From NCBI GenBank assembly GCA_044340025.1, contig JBIIUJ010000135.1, positions 1 to 6,460 of the forward strand: a stretch of 6,460 nt of DNA. Direction: 5' to 3'. Within the stretch, counting starts at the first letter, position 1. Every line of letters begins with the position of its first letter. Of the stretch, positions 5,348-6,460 are shown piece after piece. A program made the translations under genes and the position numbers. The notes below the pieces were generated by a model. That model was not told where the DNA came from, searched no databases, and was given only the letters and a program-made list of their open reading frames with translations. Source of the stretch: JBIIUJ01 sp044340025. Its GTDB lineage: Bacteria > Pseudomonadota > Alphaproteobacteria > Caulobacterales > Aquidulcibacteraceae.

Positions 5348-6460
5348 TTAAAGCTCGGGCTTTCCGCCAACCCAGGCGCGCGCGACGGCGCCTTCGCGCA
5401 GCAACACAAGATCGGCCGCCGCGCCAGGCGCAATCACGCCGCGCAGCCCTTGCTGGCCGATGGCCGCCGCAGGCGCCGCCGCAGCGAGTGGGATCGCCTG
5501 CTCGATGGTCAGGCCCAGCGCCTCGGCAGCCACCGTTACGGCCGACAACATGTCGAGATTGGCGCCGGCGAGCACGCCCTCGGGCGTGACGCAGCTGAGG
5601 CCATCCACCATCACGGTCTGGCCGAACAGCTGGAAAGGAACAGGATCAACGAGGCCAACGCTGGGCATCGCGTCGCTGACCAGCACGAACCGCTCCGGCC
5701 CGAGCAGGCGATAGGCCAACCGCAGCGCGGCGGGATGGACATGGCGGCCATCCGCAATGAGGGAGGCCCAGGCCGATCGGCTGTCGAGCGCGGCGCCCAC
5801 CATGCCCGGCGCGCGCGAGCCGATCTGGCTCATGGCGTTGAAGAGATGGGTGAAGCCATCGGCCCCGTCGGCGAGCGCGGCGGTGGCGGCTTCGTAAGGG
5901 GAATCCGAGTGGCCAAGCGCCACCACAGCGCCCGAAGCCTTCAGCGCGGCGATGGCGTCGGCGTCTGCGGCTTCAGGCGCAAGCGTGATCAGCGTCACGC
6001 CGCCGCGCAGGGCCGTCAGCCGGGGCGCAAGATCGGCGGTGAGCCGCCGGAACTTGGCCGCGTCATGCACGCCCTTGCGCGCCGGGGCGAGGAACGGCCC
6101 CTCCAGATGCACGCCAAGCACGCCGGGAACGCCGGCTCGGATCGCCGCCTCCACGGCAGCGATGGCGGCGTCCACCTTTTCGAGATCGTCGCTGATCAGC
6201 GTCGGCAGAAGGCCGGTCGTACCAAACCGGCGATGGGCGGTTGCGATCGTCTCGATGGCGGCCACGCTCGGGTCGTCGTTGAAAAGGGCGCCGCCGCCGC
6301 CATTGACCTGCAGGTCGATAAAGCCCGGCGCCAGGAGACCCGGTCCTGTGGGTTCTCCGCGCCGGCCAGGCTCGACCGCAACGATCCGCCCAGCCTCCAG
6401 CGTCAGCGAAACGTCGGCGAGGACGCCCTGAGGGGTCAGCGCGCGCTCGGCCCAGAGCAT
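5348..6460 (-). CDS. nagA: N-acetylglucosamine-6-phosphate deacetylase (start at window edge)
   Basis: NagA removes the acetyl group from GlcNAc-6-phosphate, giving glucosamine-6-phosphate and acetate, in the cytoplasm; it serves GlcNAc/chitin use and peptidoglycan recycling. The 370-residue product is an amidohydrolase-fold enzyme close to the usual length (E. coli 382). Visible marks in order are PGFIDLQVNGGGG, where Q51 and N53 replace the HxH of other amidohydrolases as is normal in NagA; metal ligands E120 (HLEGP), H184 (GHSD) and H205 (THLFNAM); R216 and H240 at the positions linked to substrate phosphate binding in E. coli NagA; and the catalytic D263 (VSDAM). The ATG occupies the last three bases of the window (6458-6460). 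Family N-termini usually have a few more residues before the first strand, so the true start may lie beyond the edge. The stop is TAA at 5348-5350. No other sugar-catabolic gene is visible nearby, and the link with chpT may be only positional. Confidence 0.93.
   Translation of the reverse strand: MLWAERALTPQGVLADVSLTLEAGRIVAVEPGRRGEPTGPGLLAPGFIDLQVNGGGGALFNDDPSVAAIETIATAHRRFGTTGLLPTLISDDLEKVDAAIAAVEAAIRAGVPGVLGVHLEGPFLAPARKGVHDAAKFRRLTADLAPRLTALRGGVTLITLAPEAADADAIAALKASGAVVALGHSDSPYEAATAALADGADGFTHLFNAMSQIGSRAPGMVGAALDSRSAWASLIADGRHVHPAALRLAYRLLGPERFVLVSDAMPSVGLVDPVPFQLFGQTVMVDGLSCVTPEGVLAGANLDMLSAVTVAAEALGLTIEQAIPLAAAAPAAAIGQQGLRGVIAPGAAADLVLLREGAVARAWVGGKPEL

Overview
The window is a GC-rich stretch with all recognisable genes on the minus strand, so it reads from right to left: nagA, a ChpT-like histidine phosphotransferase, cheA, cheW, cheY and the first nine tenths of cheB. 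The ChpT-type phosphotransferase family belongs to Alphaproteobacteria. Together with the high GC content and the style of the Che proteins, this points to an alphaproteobacterium; a stalked or dimorphic marine lineage (Caulobacterales/Hyphomonadales-like) is a guess, not shown by the sequence.

Layout, right to left. 6460-5348 encodes N-acetylglucosamine-6-phosphate deacetylase; its start sits on the last base of the window, so a few N-terminal residues may be missing. After 41 bases, 5306-4656 encodes a ChpT-like phosphotransferase with a strong Shine-Dalgarno sequence. A 72-base gap follows, holding a near-match to a CtrA binding site. Then 4583-1848 encodes a large hybrid CheA kinase (Hpt, dimerisation, ATPase, two CheW-like domains and a C-terminal receiver). 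cheW (1851-1360) overlaps the cheA stop by four bases, cheY (1359-994) starts directly on the cheW stop codon, and cheB (977 to beyond base 1) starts 16 bases after cheY, apparently with TTG. The only gaps are the three short intergenic spaces. No tRNA, rRNA, CRISPR array, insertion sequence or convincing terminator was seen.

How the parts fit. CheA, docked through CheW to a receptor encoded elsewhere, should pass phosphate from His44 to CheY (Asp52), to CheB (Asp72), and perhaps to its own receiver (Asp849). CheB would then demethylate the receptor. No cheR or receptor gene is in the window; cheR may lie beyond base 1. In Caulobacter, ChpT carries phosphate from CckA to CtrA and CpdR, so its position directly ahead of cheA, with a CtrA-like box between them, suggests a link between a chemosensory array and the CtrA cell-cycle/motility relay. 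That link is the most interesting idea here and is an inference. The long plus-strand open frames are mirror-register shadows of these genes.
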